NCBI GenBank assembly: GCA_039028975.1 | Contig: JBCCHB010000033.1 | Location: forward strand, 1 to 64,000 | DNA: 64,000 nucleotides | Direction of reading: 5' to 3' | Source: JAHBNG01 sp039028975 | GTDB taxonomy: Bacteria; Chloroflexota; Anaerolineae; Caldilineales; Caldilineaceae | Shown here: in pieces, positions 8,215 through 18,070 of the stretch | Layout: every line of letters starts with the position of its first letter | Numbering within the stretch: position 1 is the first letter of the stretch | Translations under genes and position numbers: made by a program | Notes under the pieces: generated by a model | Seen by the model: the letters and a program-made list of their open reading frames with translations, nothing else | What the model was told of the DNA's origin: nothing | Databases searched by the model: none

Positions 8215-9423
8215 CTAGTGGGTTCCAGCGGAGCCGCGATCGGCTTTGGTTCGATCGTTGGCAAATCGAGCCAGGGAGAATGGTGCAATTAGTGAGGGTG
8301 TTTCCCCTGTGGCAATTAGCTGAGCCATCTGTTCACCACCGACTGGAATGGCTTTAAAACCCCAGGTGCCCCACCCAGTCGTGATGTAAAATCCATCTAT
8401 CCCCGTCTTTCCCATAATGGGCGAGTAATCTACGCTCATATCACAGACGCCAGCCCACTGGCGCAGAATACGCAGATTGCGTAAAAATGGCAGAAGCGTC
8501 ATGGCTCGAAAAGAGCAGCTTTGGAGAAGGTGGTGTCCCGAACGATAGGAATAACTTGGCTGGGGATCGATCTCTGCCCCCATGAGCATTTCACCCCGGG
8601 CCGTTTGAGAGGCATAAAAGACTAAATCAGTGGATGCCACAATGGGATGAAAGGTCTGTTCATAATGGTTAGTGACAAATGCTTGAAGAGGATGGGTACG
8701 AATGGGGAGCCGCAATCCAGCCATGGATGCCAACGTGGTAACATGCCCCCCCACGGCCGACACCACCACACCAGCCTCAATTGGTCCCCTAGTGGTTTGC
8801 ACACCAGTAACTCGATCACCGGCTTTAAGCAATCCAGTTACCTCTGTATGCTGATGGATATGAGCACCCCGCATCATGGCCCCTTCTGCCAACGCCCAAT
8901 TGACTCGATCGTGGCGGGCCGTCGCCCCTTCTTCATGGTAGGAAGCCCCGAGAACAGGCCACACACCACCACCACTGATATCAATCTGGGGACAGATGGT
9001 TTGGATCTCTTCAGGGGTTACATACTCGGTCTTGGCACCAAACGCGGTATTTACTTCTGCCCTAGCCCGCTCTTGACGCACACCTGCCTCACTGTGGGCA
9101 ATCCAAAGAATACCCTTTTGCTTGTGCATCATCCAGCGGTCGGTCTCTTCTTCCAATGTCTTGTACAGATCGACGCTGCGTTGGTAAAAGCGCACGGCTT
9201 CGGGGATGCCGTAGTTGGCTCGAATAACGGTGGTATTGCGCCCCGAATTTCCACCACCAATATACTTTCGCTCCAAAACAGCTACATTCGTTATTCCGTG
9301 TCGTGTAGCTAGATAGTAGGCAGTGGCGAGGCCGTGCCCACCGCCACCCACAATCACAACGTCATAGCTCGACTTTGGTTCATTCCATGTTAGCTGGACT
9401 TTACGTTCGATGAATTCATTCAT
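8215..9423 (-). CDS. soxB: Sarcosine oxidase subunit beta-like FAD-dependent oxidoreductase
   Basis: DAO-family flavoprotein of 402 residues. VVIVGGGGHGLATAYYL (22-39) binds the FAD ADP moiety. SGRNTTVIRANY follows. ARHD places His171 where heterotetrameric sarcosine oxidase beta chains attach FMN covalently. SVDYSPIMGKT and YITTGWGTWGFKAIP form the C-terminal FAD contact. In the known enzyme the alpha/beta/gamma/delta complex demethylates sarcosine to glycine, passing the methyl group to tetrahydrofolate and electrons to oxygen. The gene starts 14 bases after the soxA stop and has no strong ribosome site, so translational coupling is likely. The delta (Zn) subunit gene is not found nearby. 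Other N-methyl or amine substrates cannot be excluded. Confidence 0.85.
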   Translation of the reverse strand: MNEFIERKVQLTWNEPKSSYDVVIVGGGGHGLATAYYLATRHGITNVAVLERKYIGGGNSGRNTTVIRANYGIPEAVRFYQRSVDLYKTLEEETDRWMMHKQKGILWIAHSEAGVRQERARAEVNTAFGAKTEYVTPEEIQTICPQIDISGGGVWPVLGASYHEEGATARHDRVNWALAEGAMMRGAHIHQHTEVTGLLKAGDRVTGVQTTRGPIEAGVVVSAVGGHVTTLASMAGLRLPIRTHPLQAFVTNHYEQTFHPIVASTDLVFYASQTARGEMLMGAEIDPQPSYSYRSGHHLLQSCSFRAMTLLPFLRNLRILRQWAGVCDMSVDYSPIMGKTGIDGFYITTGWGTWGFKAIPVGGEQMAQLIATGETPSLIAPFSLARFANDRTKADRGSAGTH

Positions 9424-9436
9424 ATAAAAATCTTAT

Positions 9437-12244
9437 TCAAAAAGTGGGGACTACCCCACTGATTCGCTCTGCTAAATCTTCTTTGTAAGGTGCCGGAGTC
9501 AAAAAGAGAACCTGCTCTTCCTCGAACCAAAGCTTGACAGGCAGATCGGCCACCATACCCTGGGCAAATGCAGGTCGAGCCTGGGGCAGGGGCCATTCAC
9601 ACGTTCTCGCAAGAAACGCTAGCGCTTGTTCCGATGCCAGCCATGCCCCTACAAATCCGCTCTCTGATACGACAATGGCATGGGGATCGTCTATTAGCTC
9701 ATCTTCCATCCTACCAACGACCGTATTGGCTGAATCATTTGCTGAACCAGGCGTAAGCACTAGCGCTTCATCCGGCGCAGTTCGCAGAATAAGGACTTCG
9801 GTGGGCCATGTAGCGGCCTCCAAAACCTCTGGCTTGGTGATGATACGCATCCCTTTTATCGGGAGAAGCTCAGTGGTTTGAACGCGTAGGGTTGACATGG
9901 GAAATGGTAAGCTATCGATCTCGGGCGCATTGAAGTGGGCCGCGCGCTCTACCAATGATTTAGATGGCTCAGTTGCTGCCGCCTTAGCCCGCAGACCCAT
10001 TGGATCATAAAATGGAACGGTGGCTAGTTCAGCTTTGCGGCCGTCGATGGTTACTTGGGTTGGCATCTCACCATCAAATAGGTAAAGCCACCCGAGCATA
10101 ACTGCCTTGCCCAGGATAGGCGAATCGGTTGTGGATGTGACGTAGCCAGCGTATTCGGAACCGTGCCAAATCACCGCGCCTTCATGGGGAGCCGGGCTTG
10201 CCATTTCCAGCGAGACGAGTTGTCGATCCAAGGGAATCTTATTGGTACGAATGACGGCCTGTTTGCCAATGAAATCTATCGGCTTTTCCAGCTTAACGGC
10301 CCACTCATGATGAATACGTCGTGGGGTCGAATCAAAGTCTGTGTCCTGCCCAACAATGATGTGGCCCTTTTCCAGGCGGCACTTGAGCATGGCTTCGATC
10401 CCATGGGGCTTGACGCCTAGATCACGCCCTGCATCCAACAACCGCTGCCACAAAGCGACCGAGTACTCAGACGGATGATAAAGCTCATAGGCCAGTTCCC
10501 CAGTAAAACTAAGGCGAAAAATTTTGCAATCGATACCAGCCACTGTGGCGTGAGTATGGCCCATATACTTCAACGAGCTCTCAAAACCGACTTTGGCTAA
10601 AAGCTCGTGGGTCATTGGCCCGGTAACATTGATGGCGCCAAGGGAAAGCGTCTGGTTTAGAATATGAACATCTAGCCCCCAACCGCTGGCCCAATCACGC
10701 ATCCATAGTTCAGCGGTCGTTGCACCACCAGATGTGAACGTTAGACTATATCGGGTGGAATCTTCCTTGCAGATGAGGCCATCATCCATGACGTAGCCTC
10801 GCTCGTTCAGGTTGAGCACATAGCGAGCACGTCCGCTCTTAATGGTAGCCACTTTGGTTGGATAGAGGCGTTCTAAGAATTCCAAAACATCCGGGCCTGA
10901 GACTATCATCTTGCCCAATGTGCTCACATCACCAATGGCCACAGCCTCTCGAATAGCCCAATATTCACTCCAAACATCGCCATAGTGCCACGGGCGCCAC
11001 CAGCCACCAATTCGTTCCATCTGAGCACCTAATTTGCGATGCTCCCCATCCAGCGAGCTTCGCGGGGTAGCATGGTGATAGGAGCCAGCTGAGATTTCGC
11101 CGATGGTCAGTTGGCGCGTAACAGGCCGGGCTGTAAAAGGAGGCTGAAGCACTTCTCCCTTCTCTTTGAGAAAGCTGCGAATATATGGGATGCAAGCCGC
11201 CCCCTGGCAAGTCCCCGTACCGGCTAAAGTCGCCCGCTTGACAAGCTCCAACTCTTCAAATCCCTTTTGCCAGATAAATTCAAGATCGTCGACGGTAACA
11301 CCGGAGCAGGGACAGACTACGCCGTTTTGAGGACATGGGGGAACATCAGCATCCACAGTTGCTTCCCCAACAGCACGAATGCTCGGCTTCCCAAGGCTAC
11401 TTGACGTCTCTTTTGGCATGCTGCTGGCAATGCTACTGCCGCGCCCCTGGGTCATTCTCAATAACGAATCTCGTGGCTGGTATCCCAATCCGAACGAGAC
11501 GGTATCACACTCAATACGCTCCTGGCTACCGTCCTCTTTGCCCACAATCACAGCTTCTACAGCTTCATCACCCTCAATGCACAGCAGTTCATCATGGATG
11601 GGTTGAGCATCCACCCCTTGGGGAGACGTCCCAAACGAGGTGACTTTGCCTAAATCGATACCGGCGCGGTTCAGATCTGTGGCCGCCCTTGCTGTGACCA
11701 AGCCAGCGAGAAGATTTCCTTCCACAACAGGCTGAATCTCAGCTGCACCAGTTGCTACAACAACCTCGTCATGGGGATGAATATGGAGCATCCCTGATTC
11801 TGTGCGGGCCACAACCATTGGCCCAGGGTAGATTCCGATTACCTCCTGGCCTTCTGCCGCATCAAGGGCAATTACCGTTTTTCCTGCCTCTTGGGCTGCC
11901 TTGGCTTCGGCCATTCCAGATTCGCCCTGACCAATGATGACAACGTCACAAAACAGGTTATGTGCTTCTGCAATGGGGCCAGACGGAGCATCCAAGGGCA
12001 GAGGTGGATAACTTCCTGTCAGGTGATGCCGCTCAATGACCATGCCCGGTTTGGCATGAACCTGACAGGTTCGTACGTATGAGACACCATCAACGGTTGC
12101 CAAGCAATGGGGACAATCTCCTGCACAGCAAAGACACCCTCCCCCGGTTGGGTGAAGCCCAGCCTGTAACAGTGCAACTAGTACGCTCTCGCCTTCTTTC
12201 ATGTCAGCAGGCGTTCCGTCAACGATGATTCGTTTAGATGTCAT
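9437..12244 (-). CDS. soxA: Sarcosine oxidase subunit alpha with C-terminal gamma-like domain
   Basis: A 935-residue multidomain protein. Residues 1-75 form a [2Fe-2S] ferredoxin-type domain with Cys clusters (GGGCLCCAGDCPHC...RTC). About 95-290 is a compact nucleotide-binding module (VVIIGQGESGMAE). About 300-365 is a BFD-like Cys domain (CPQNGVVCPCSG ... GTCQGAAC). About 390-760 is the aminomethyltransferase/GcvT region that binds folate in SoxA. About 780-935 (LRVQTTELLPIKGMRI ... FVGAWLASEQALAFL) resembles SoxG, the gamma subunit. Family SoxA proteins are near 1000 residues with a separate gamma chain, so this is a shortened alpha chain fused to gamma. First gene of the soxA-soxB pair. 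Confidence 0.8.
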   Translation of the reverse strand: MTSKRIIVDGTPADMKEGESVLVALLQAGLHPTGGGCLCCAGDCPHCLATVDGVSYVRTCQVHAKPGMVIERHHLTGSYPPLPLDAPSGPIAEAHNLFCDVVIIGQGESGMAEAKAAQEAGKTVIALDAAEGQEVIGIYPGPMVVARTESGMLHIHPHDEVVVATGAAEIQPVVEGNLLAGLVTARAATDLNRAGIDLGKVTSFGTSPQGVDAQPIHDELLCIEGDEAVEAVIVGKEDGSQERIECDTVSFGLGYQPRDSLLRMTQGRGSSIASSMPKETSSSLGKPSIRAVGEATVDADVPPCPQNGVVCPCSGVTVDDLEFIWQKGFEELELVKRATLAGTGTCQGAACIPYIRSFLKEKGEVLQPPFTARPVTRQLTIGEISAGSYHHATPRSSLDGEHRKLGAQMERIGGWWRPWHYGDVWSEYWAIREAVAIGDVSTLGKMIVSGPDVLEFLERLYPTKVATIKSGRARYVLNLNERGYVMDDGLICKEDSTRYSLTFTSGGATTAELWMRDWASGWGLDVHILNQTLSLGAINVTGPMTHELLAKVGFESSLKYMGHTHATVAGIDCKIFRLSFTGELAYELYHPSEYSVALWQRLLDAGRDLGVKPHGIEAMLKCRLEKGHIIVGQDTDFDSTPRRIHHEWAVKLEKPIDFIGKQAVIRTNKIPLDRQLVSLEMASPAPHEGAVIWHGSEYAGYVTSTTDSPILGKAVMLGWLYLFDGEMPTQVTIDGRKAELATVPFYDPMGLRAKAAATEPSKSLVERAAHFNAPEIDSLPFPMSTLRVQTTELLPIKGMRIITKPEVLEAATWPTEVLILRTAPDEALVLTPGSANDSANTVVGRMEDELIDDPHAIVVSESGFVGAWLASEQALAFLARTCEWPLPQARPAFAQGMVADLPVKLWFEEEQVLFLTPAPYKEDLAERISGVVPTF

Positions 12245-12518
12245 AATATGTGGGAAAAAATGCTAAATCAAATTGGAATTCAGAATGAATTTAGGCTAAT
12301 TAGTTCAGCTAAGTATACCAGAAACCTCGTTGATTTCCATATCGCTTCATGATGTTTATGCTGATTCATAGAACTGGACAGGCTTTGTACTGGAGGCAAA
12401 CCTTGTAACTACGTTTAGGCTCATGGACAAAGCTTTAGCAATTAGTGAGGCGTATGTAGAGGGAATGCATCATGCATTTGGCGAATTGGGGATATTCAAA
12501 TTAGTGTACACTAAAAAA
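12245..12518. other. Intergenic region upstream of soxA
   Basis: No gene seen. The soxA ATG has only a weak ribosome site. No convincing promoter hexamers were found by eye. Confidence 0.4.
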
Positions 12519-12543
12519 GTGTGATGGCCAGTGGCCATCACAC
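12511..12543 (-). terminator. Rho-independent terminator
   Basis: A perfect 11-bp stem, GTGTGATGGCC pairing with GGCCATCACAC across a three-base loop (12519-12543). Read on the minus strand it is followed by a run of six T. It lies immediately after the stop of the binding-protein gene, so it terminates that transcript. Confidence 0.9.
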
Positions 12544-12544
12544 C

Positions 12545-14029
12545 CTATTCAAAATACACAGAGAAATCAGCACTCTGATGAAGGGGAGGCCATATTACCT
12601 CCATGGCATGAGAGGATTGATTGGGTAATGTGTATTGAAGAATGAGTATCTGAGCATCTGGCCATTGGTGCCAAGTGGAATCATATTGAGAAGAACAAAA
12701 ACCATTATTGCCGGCATCAAGATCGTTGGCATTCATTTGGGTAAAGCAGTAACGCCCAGCAGCCAGTTCAGTGTATGTGGATTCGAGAGCAGCAATAACG
12801 GCTACAGCCTCTGTTGTCTCTGCACGATGAACTGCATCAGCCATTAACCAAACTGCATCGTGAGTACCAAACGCGTAGGATTCTGGCCAAAACCCTTGGT
12901 TTTCTTGATAATTCGCCGCGAACGCTCGTCCCATCTCCGTTACGGTTGAGTACCATGGCCCAATCTTCGTCACCACCATATTGATTCCGTCTGGTAGCTT
13001 ATTCCAAAAGAGTTCATGGTTCAAGGCCGGTTGGCGGGTGATGATGATGGTTTGATTCGTGGGACCAATGGCTGCTTCATCAAGCTGCTGTAAGAGGGAA
13101 TAACCCGATTCACCATTAAACCAAACAAAGACAAAATCAGGCATCTGATAGAGCGATACGAGGCGAGCGATAATAGATGAGAACTCGTTTGCTGGCAAAT
13201 CGACTAGAAATGGTGACAGTGAAATGTTGTACTCACTTAGCACACCTGCGAATTCCTTTAGTCGCTCAATACTGCCAGGCGTGTCTTCAGCGATAACAGT
13301 GACCGTTATTTCACCATCATTATTGAAATCTCCTATATGGGCAAACCACTGAGCAAATTGCTTATTGACCATATTTGATGAGGGGCTGATACGGAAAACT
13401 TCAGGATAGTGGTCAGCCGTGATTTGGTCGTGGTAAGATTCTGCAAAGATAATCGGAACCTCATAATCATGTGCGATCTCCTTGATTTCTAACGCGACAT
13501 GACTATGGTATCCACCAATAAGTCCCACTACACAGTCCTTAAGAATCACCTTTACTACTGATTGAGCTGCCGTAATTGGATCTCCCTTGGTATCAACGGA
13601 GACAAGCTGCAGAGGGCGATTCAAAACCCCGCCCCTTGCATTAATCTCGGCACTCGCCATGTCTGCTGCTGTCATCATTGCCAAACCTGCCTGGTAGGCC
13701 GTTGATTCTGATACAGGTGCCAAAACACCAATCCGAATAGGTTCATTTGGTGATGCAACTTCGTCGTGGCAACTCTTGTTTTTTTCCTGTACGCTTAGGG
13801 ATTTCCTAAATGCAAGCGATTTCGGCAGTGTTGTAGGGGTTGCATTGAGCGCGGACTTTCTCTGTGCGGTTGGTTTAGCGGCGAGTGGAGGAGTGGTTTG
13901 AGGTTCTAAAACTAAGGACGGGATCTTATCAGTCGAGGCTTGGATACTGCGACATGCTGTGAAAACAGTCAGTATACCAAGAAGCAACACCAATACTGAA
14001 CTACTACTAAATTGCCAATATACGCTCAC
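12545..14029 (-). CDS. Branched-chain amino acid-type ABC transporter substrate-binding lipoprotein
   Basis: About 494 residues, Peripla_BP_6 fold. The N-terminus (VSVYWQFSSSSVLVLLLGIL then TVFTAC) is a signal peptide with a lipobox-like TAC, so it is probably a lipoprotein. A Pro/Thr-rich linker of about 80 residues follows. The ligand-binding body begins at PIRIGVLAPVSESTAYQAG, with INARGGVLNRPLQLVSVDTKGDP, CVVGLIGGYHS and AESYHDQ typical of LivJ-like receptors. I place the start at GTG 14029, preceded by AGGAATT, since the upstream 31 in-frame codons would put charged sequence before the signal peptide. No permease or ATPase genes adjoin it, so it is an orphan receptor. The ligand is unknown; amino acids, amides or short-chain acids are possible. 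Confidence 0.85.
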   Translation of the reverse strand: MSVYWQFSSSSVLVLLLGILTVFTACRSIQASTDKIPSLVLEPQTTPPLAAKPTAQRKSALNATPTTLPKSLAFRKSLSVQEKNKSCHDEVASPNEPIRIGVLAPVSESTAYQAGLAMMTAADMASAEINARGGVLNRPLQLVSVDTKGDPITAAQSVVKVILKDCVVGLIGGYHSHVALEIKEIAHDYEVPIIFAESYHDQITADHYPEVFRISPSSNMVNKQFAQWFAHIGDFNNDGEITVTVIAEDTPGSIERLKEFAGVLSEYNISLSPFLVDLPANEFSSIIARLVSLYQMPDFVFVWFNGESGYSLLQQLDEAAIGPTNQTIIITRQPALNHELFWNKLPDGINMVVTKIGPWYSTVTEMGRAFAANYQENQGFWPESYAFGTHDAVWLMADAVHRAETTEAVAVIAALESTYTELAAGRYCFTQMNANDLDAGNNGFCSSQYDSTWHQWPDAQILILQYTLPNQSSHAMEVIWPPLHQSADFSVYFE

Positions 14030-14837
14030 GATAATTCCTATTTGATTGTCTTTATTCCTTCTAAATGGTTTTCGGTAGAAATGCCATTGCAAACAAGCGG
14101 GCTCCCCAACGAGTTGTTCCAATCACAATATAGAAAAAATGGCTCAAAACAGATGGATGGTACTAGCCTCTTGTTTTTGCTCTATCTGTATGACTTTTCT
14201 GGATAAATATACTAGGAATGAAAGCAAAATAAATTAAGCATCTAGCTAGGCACTAAATGTAGGTAAAATGCGCAATGTATCTAGATTCCATTACCTAGTA
14301 GACCGCAACAGATGGGGTTGATATCAGCTGATCTTGTTGATCGCTGTGCCTAAGGATCGCAACGTAACCAAAACGTCGGATAAGATCTCTCGGCTGGTGC
14401 CCTAGGAGCGAGATGACAGGAGCGACGTCTGGATTTTACTTGAATCTCGTTCCTAAGCATAGGATGAGTTGAAGTCTACTTAGTTCGGTCTGCGATGATG
14501 TAGAAAACTGTATATGCCTGTACTGCCAGAATTTGGGGGGAAGAGACTGACTTAATCATGAAATATACAACTGTCAATTTTAACTGATTTTCTACGAATA
14601 CAGCCAGCAAATCGTAGTTTTGACGTATGTGCTACGTAGGATTTGCGTATAATTATATGCTAATTCTACAGAGGTTTTTCAGAAACGGTGTTACAAAATG
14701 CTTGTAATATTTTACATACTACATGTTACTACATTATACGTCGTTTTTTCCACCTCCTAGGTTACGGTTATATACGCTTCTATACTGTTCTCCAACCTTT
14801 TTGTAGATTTAAGCGGTTTTTGTAAGCTAATCGTAAA
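14030..14837. other. Long AT-rich intergenic region containing repeat D
   Basis: No gene seen in about 800 bases. It holds one copy of the dispersed repeat family D (14349-14457) and otherwise AT-rich sequence without clear promoter or RNA structure. Confidence 0.5.
14349..14457 (+). repeat. Dispersed repeat family D, copy 1
   Basis: About 109 bp with core AAGATCTCTCGG ... GAGATGACAGGA, bounded by CCTAAGGATCG and CTCGTTCCTAAG. Inverted-orientation copies are at 20964-21061 and 36551-36640. The core is a hairpin of CTCTCG/CGAGATG type, similar in style to REP elements ending in ATGACAGG that are common in environmental bacterial genomes. Confidence 0.65.
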
Positions 14838-15056
14838 TTACTCAGGGCTGGCTAACCCAATAAAAAGCTGCATCATTTGCTCTGCAATAGCTGCTATGAA
14901 ATCAATCCAATCCCCTTCACTGGGGCGTAAGCCGCTGCCCAAAATGGTTTCAGGCTGAAGTTGCCAAGTAGTACTTGCATACCACCACCCAAACATGGCT
15001 GAAACCAGCACGATCAAGAAAAAAAGGCGATTCGTTTGTCGACTATTGTGTCCCAT
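14838..15056 (-). CDS. Small membrane-anchored protein, 72 aa
   Basis: Not recognised. After a short basic N-terminus (MGHNSRQTNR) comes one hydrophobic segment, LFFLIVLVSAMFGWWYAST (11-29), then a soluble part with Trp and acidic residues (GLRPSEGDWIDFIAAIAEQM). Probably a single-pass membrane protein with the C-terminus outside, or a secreted protein with an uncleaved anchor. The ribosome site is weak. Isolated gene within repeat-rich intergenic sequence, hence moderate confidence that it is expressed. Confidence 0.45.
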   Translation of the reverse strand: MGHNSRQTNRLFFLIVLVSAMFGWWYASTTWQLQPETILGSGLRPSEGDWIDFIAAIAEQMMQLFIGLASPE

Positions 15057-15498
15057 ATCTCATTTGATCCTGACAAACAGAGGGTAGACGATCATTTATG
15101 GCTATAACGATAGACTTCGTCCAACCTTAAGAGAGGACTGTATTCAGTAGGCCGCAATCGAACAGAGGTTCTTCATTTCATTCAAACATGCGGTGAGCAT
15201 GTCGAAGGAATGATATTGGGGTCTTCAATGCGATTTTAAGGCGTAATTGGGTACGAGTAGTGGCTTATTCACAAGCATTCACCCTAATGACTATACACGA
15301 TTCCTTAAGTAGTTGGAAATTGGGATAGTCATGGATCTACTAAACCGCTTAGAGCGAGAAATTTTATGTGTTACCCCACACTTATCTATGGTTGCAGCGA
15401 AACCTACTTTGATCTAAACTACAGCTCAATAGCTCGCAAGGTACTCGACGTGAATTTATTAGAGTGCAATGGTATTACGTTCTAGTAAATTTGAATAG
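15057..15498. other. Intergenic region upstream of the PP2C gene
   Basis: No gene seen. It contains a degenerate GTGAGCATGTCGAAGG motif (about 15190-15210) related to the loop of the inverted repeat at 5563-5623. Confidence 0.4.
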
Positions 15499-16386
15499 AT
15501 GAAAATTATCTCTCACGCCATGAAAGCTTTTGTAACTCACCAAAAAGATTTAGGTCTGGTTCGTGAAAGACAGGAAGATCAATGTATATCCTACTCTGGC
15601 CCAAACGGGGCAATTCTGATCGTTTCTGATGGCATGGGTGGCCATGCTGGCGGCAACCTTGCTAGCGATGCGGCTGTTACCCAAGCAAACCAAATCTTAG
15701 CCAGGTGGATGAATACTGGTCAAATAGATAAAGTCAGCTCCGACAAACTTAAGGTCATAGGGTTGAATGAAGCACCACCGACCGTTCAAGAATGGATACA
15801 TACGGAAGAAGCGGAGACACAAACGCCAGAGGTAAATATCCCCAAGCGCGATGAGATTCGGCAGCTAATCGAAGCGATCTTTATCCAAGCTCAGAACGCC
15901 GTGACTGAGCTGGCTGTACAGAATCCTCAAGAGGCGGGAAATGCTGGCTGTACTCTGACTGTAGCAATCCTTAGAGAGGGCTGGATTCATGTAGCGCATA
16001 TCGGCGACAGTCGAGCCTATCTACTACGCAAAGGGACCCTGGAGCCACTAACCGTTGACCATTCAGGGGCCATGCTACTCGTTACGGCGGGGATCCTAAC
16101 ACCTGAAGAAGCGCGCAATCATCCTGAAAGCCACCGTCTGTACCGTTTCCTGGGTATTAACGCTCCAGAGCTGGCCATCGATCTCTACCATGAACCAGCC
16201 CAAGCAAATGACATCTTAATGCTCTGCTCGGATGGGTTGTGGGGGATGGTAGAGGATGAACAGATGGTTGCATTATTAACCCAACATAGCGGGCTTGAAC
16301 AAGCTTCCGCTGCACTCATTCGTGCAGCAAATGCCAACGGAGGAGATGATAATATTTCTCTGTCGTTGGCACAGCTCTCTACTTGA
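15499..16386 (+). CDS. PP2C-family serine/threonine phosphatase
   Basis: A 295-residue metal-dependent phosphatase (Stp1/PrpC type). Motifs in order: ERQEDQ (Glu26-Asp27, equivalent of the family's NED), VSDGMGGHAGG (Asp44, metal binding), GCTLTVAIL, HIGDSRAYLLR, TVDHS, LCSDGLWGMV and GGDDNISL (metal Asp pair). An insert of about 45 residues (80-125) between the DGMGGH strand and GCTL is longer than in minimal bacterial PP2C. Cytoplasmic; such enzymes reverse Hanks-type kinase phosphorylation, but no such kinase is adjacent (the RIO-type kinase is 38 kb away). Start at ATG 15499; ATG 15520 is also possible. The next gene begins 65 bases later on the same strand. Confidence 0.9.
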   Translation: MKIISHAMKAFVTHQKDLGLVRERQEDQCISYSGPNGAILIVSDGMGGHAGGNLASDAAVTQANQILARWMNTGQIDKVSSDKLKVIGLNEAPPTVQEWIHTEEAETQTPEVNIPKRDEIRQLIEAIFIQAQNAVTELAVQNPQEAGNAGCTLTVAILREGWIHVAHIGDSRAYLLRKGTLEPLTVDHSGAMLLVTAGILTPEEARNHPESHRLYRFLGINAPELAIDLYHEPAQANDILMLCSDGLWGMVEDEQMVALLTQHSGLEQASAALIRAANANGGDDNISLSLAQLST

Positions 16387-16450
16387 TAGAATACCTCCCG
16401 ACCATCTGGCTCCTAATCACTCGGCTACTGACCAACCGACATCTAACAAC

Positions 16451-17947
16451 ATGATCTATACCCAACTCTACAATCACGTAAAAAAAAGTACGCCTGTGCA
16501 AGTGGGCGTCATCGGTACTGGTCACTTTGCCACAGCAACCATAACCCAAGCCCAATCCATGCCGCGCATAGATGTTGCCATTGTGGCCGATATCAATATC
16601 GACGCGGCCAAACACGCATACCAGCAAGCGGGTATTGCCCATGAAGATATGGTAGTGGCCGAGAACCGAGGAGCTGCCATAATAGCCCTAGAACGTGGCC
16701 AACGTGTCATTGTGCCTGACGCCATGTTGCTTATGGACCTGCCTGTAGATGTCCTCGTCGAGTCTACAGGTATTCCTGAGGCTGGGGCTATCCATGCAAG
16801 TGAGGCCATTCGCCATGGAAAACATGTTGCTATGGTTAGCAAAGAAACCGATGCAACGGTTGGACCCATTTTAGCTCAGATGGCAGCCAAAACAGGCGTA
16901 GTCTACACGCCAGTCGACGGTGATCAGCATGGTTTACTCATCAGCCTCGTAACTTGGGCCCAGGAGCTGGGGCTGGAGATCCTCTGCGCTGGCAAGGCAA
17001 GAGATACGGAATATGTTTACAACCCAAATGACCAGACCATCTCTACGCGCAAGGCCAAAGTGGAAGTAGATGAGACCGAACTCTTTTGGCTTCAGCACAT
17101 GGAGAACGATGAGGTTCGACGATATCTCGCGATGCGTCAAGGTGTCCTTGCCCCCCTGCCCCAGATCGGCGGCTTTGACCTCGTAGAGATGGCCATTGCA
17201 GCCAATGCCACAGGGCTACTGCCGGACCGTCCTTTGGGTCACGTTTCTTCTCTTACTTTCGCTCGCCGACTTGCCACCGACGCTCGCCTAACCAATCGAG
17301 GTACCGCAGCAGATAATGTACGTCGGGAAAACATTGTGGAAGGGTCAGGAATGCTTCACTGCCCGCCCCTGCACATCCGAGAGATCCCCCAGGTTCTCTC
17401 TCCGCGCGAAGAGGGTGGTATCCTGGAAAATCGTGGCGTGATCGACTCGGTTACGGCCCTGCGCTTGCCCCACGAAGCTGGGCTAGGAGGCGGTGTATTT
17501 ATTGTCGTCGCCTGCGATACCGACTACTCTCGCCATATCCTCACGACCAAAGGCTGCATAGCGAATCAAGCAGGTACAACCGCCCTGATCTACCGGCCCT
17601 ATCACCTCTGTGGTGTGGAGACGCCCATCTCTATACTCAATGCTGCACTTCTTGGTCATTCAACGCTGGTAAAGCCGCCCATGCCCTTGGTAGATGTTGT
17701 GGCCCGCACTCGCCGCGATTTTAAAGCTGGTGAACGAATCGGCAATGACCACAGCCCCGACTTAGAATTCCTGATGGGCTTGACCGAACCCATCAGTGAT
17801 GAAGCCCATGTACCTATCCATATGGCTAACGGCAACCCGCTGACGGAAGATGTACCAGCAGGCACCTTACTGACAGTAGGAATGATTGGGTATGCCGAAG
17901 ATTCGGTCTTGTGGGCATTGCGGCGGGAGCAGGATCGACCAAAGTAG
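16451..17947 (+). CDS. Homoserine dehydrogenase-like NAD(P)-binding protein with C-terminal SAF domain (COG4091 type)
   Basis: About 498 residues. VQVGVIGTGHFATATITQA is the dinucleotide-binding loop. VDVLVESTGIPEAGAIHASEAIRHGKHVAMVSKETDATVG is the homoserine dehydrogenase-like NAD domain end. The C-terminal part (DVVARTRRDFKAGERIG ... LTEDVPAGTLLT) is an SAF/antifreeze-like domain, as in COG4091 proteins often mislabelled flagellar FlgA-like. The reaction is not established for the family; these proteins usually sit in sugar or sugar-acid catabolic loci. Upstream in-frame ATGs (for example 16295) lie inside the PP2C gene, so the ATG at 16451, just before the nucleotide fold, is preferred. 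Followed by a different gene after a hairpin. Confidence 0.8.
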   Translation: MIYTQLYNHVKKSTPVQVGVIGTGHFATATITQAQSMPRIDVAIVADINIDAAKHAYQQAGIAHEDMVVAENRGAAIIALERGQRVIVPDAMLLMDLPVDVLVESTGIPEAGAIHASEAIRHGKHVAMVSKETDATVGPILAQMAAKTGVVYTPVDGDQHGLLISLVTWAQELGLEILCAGKARDTEYVYNPNDQTISTRKAKVEVDETELFWLQHMENDEVRRYLAMRQGVLAPLPQIGGFDLVEMAIAANATGLLPDRPLGHVSSLTFARRLATDARLTNRGTAADNVRRENIVEGSGMLHCPPLHIREIPQVLSPREEGGILENRGVIDSVTALRLPHEAGLGGGVFIVVACDTDYSRHILTTKGCIANQAGTTALIYRPYHLCGVETPISILNAALLGHSTLVKPPMPLVDVVARTRRDFKAGERIGNDHSPDLEFLMGLTEPISDEAHVPIHMANGNPLTEDVPAGTLLTVGMIGYAEDSVLWALRREQDRPK

Positions 17948-18001
17948 TATACGTTCATCAAACGACAAGTCTCTCCTTGACACAGATTAGAGGCCATCAT
18001 A

Positions 18002-18036
18002 TAATCTAAGCTGCTTATACTAAACAGCTTAGATTA
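18002..18036. promoter_or_regulatory. 12-bp perfect inverted repeat upstream of the ATPase gene
   Basis: TAATCTAAGCTG (18002-18013) pairs perfectly with CAGCTTAGATTA (18025-18036). There is no T-run on either side, so an operator or an mRNA hairpin is likelier than a terminator. It lies 35 bases before the ATPase start. Confidence 0.5.
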
Positions 18037-18070
18037 CACACGTCCCTGAGTAATCGTAGAGCGGTAAGGA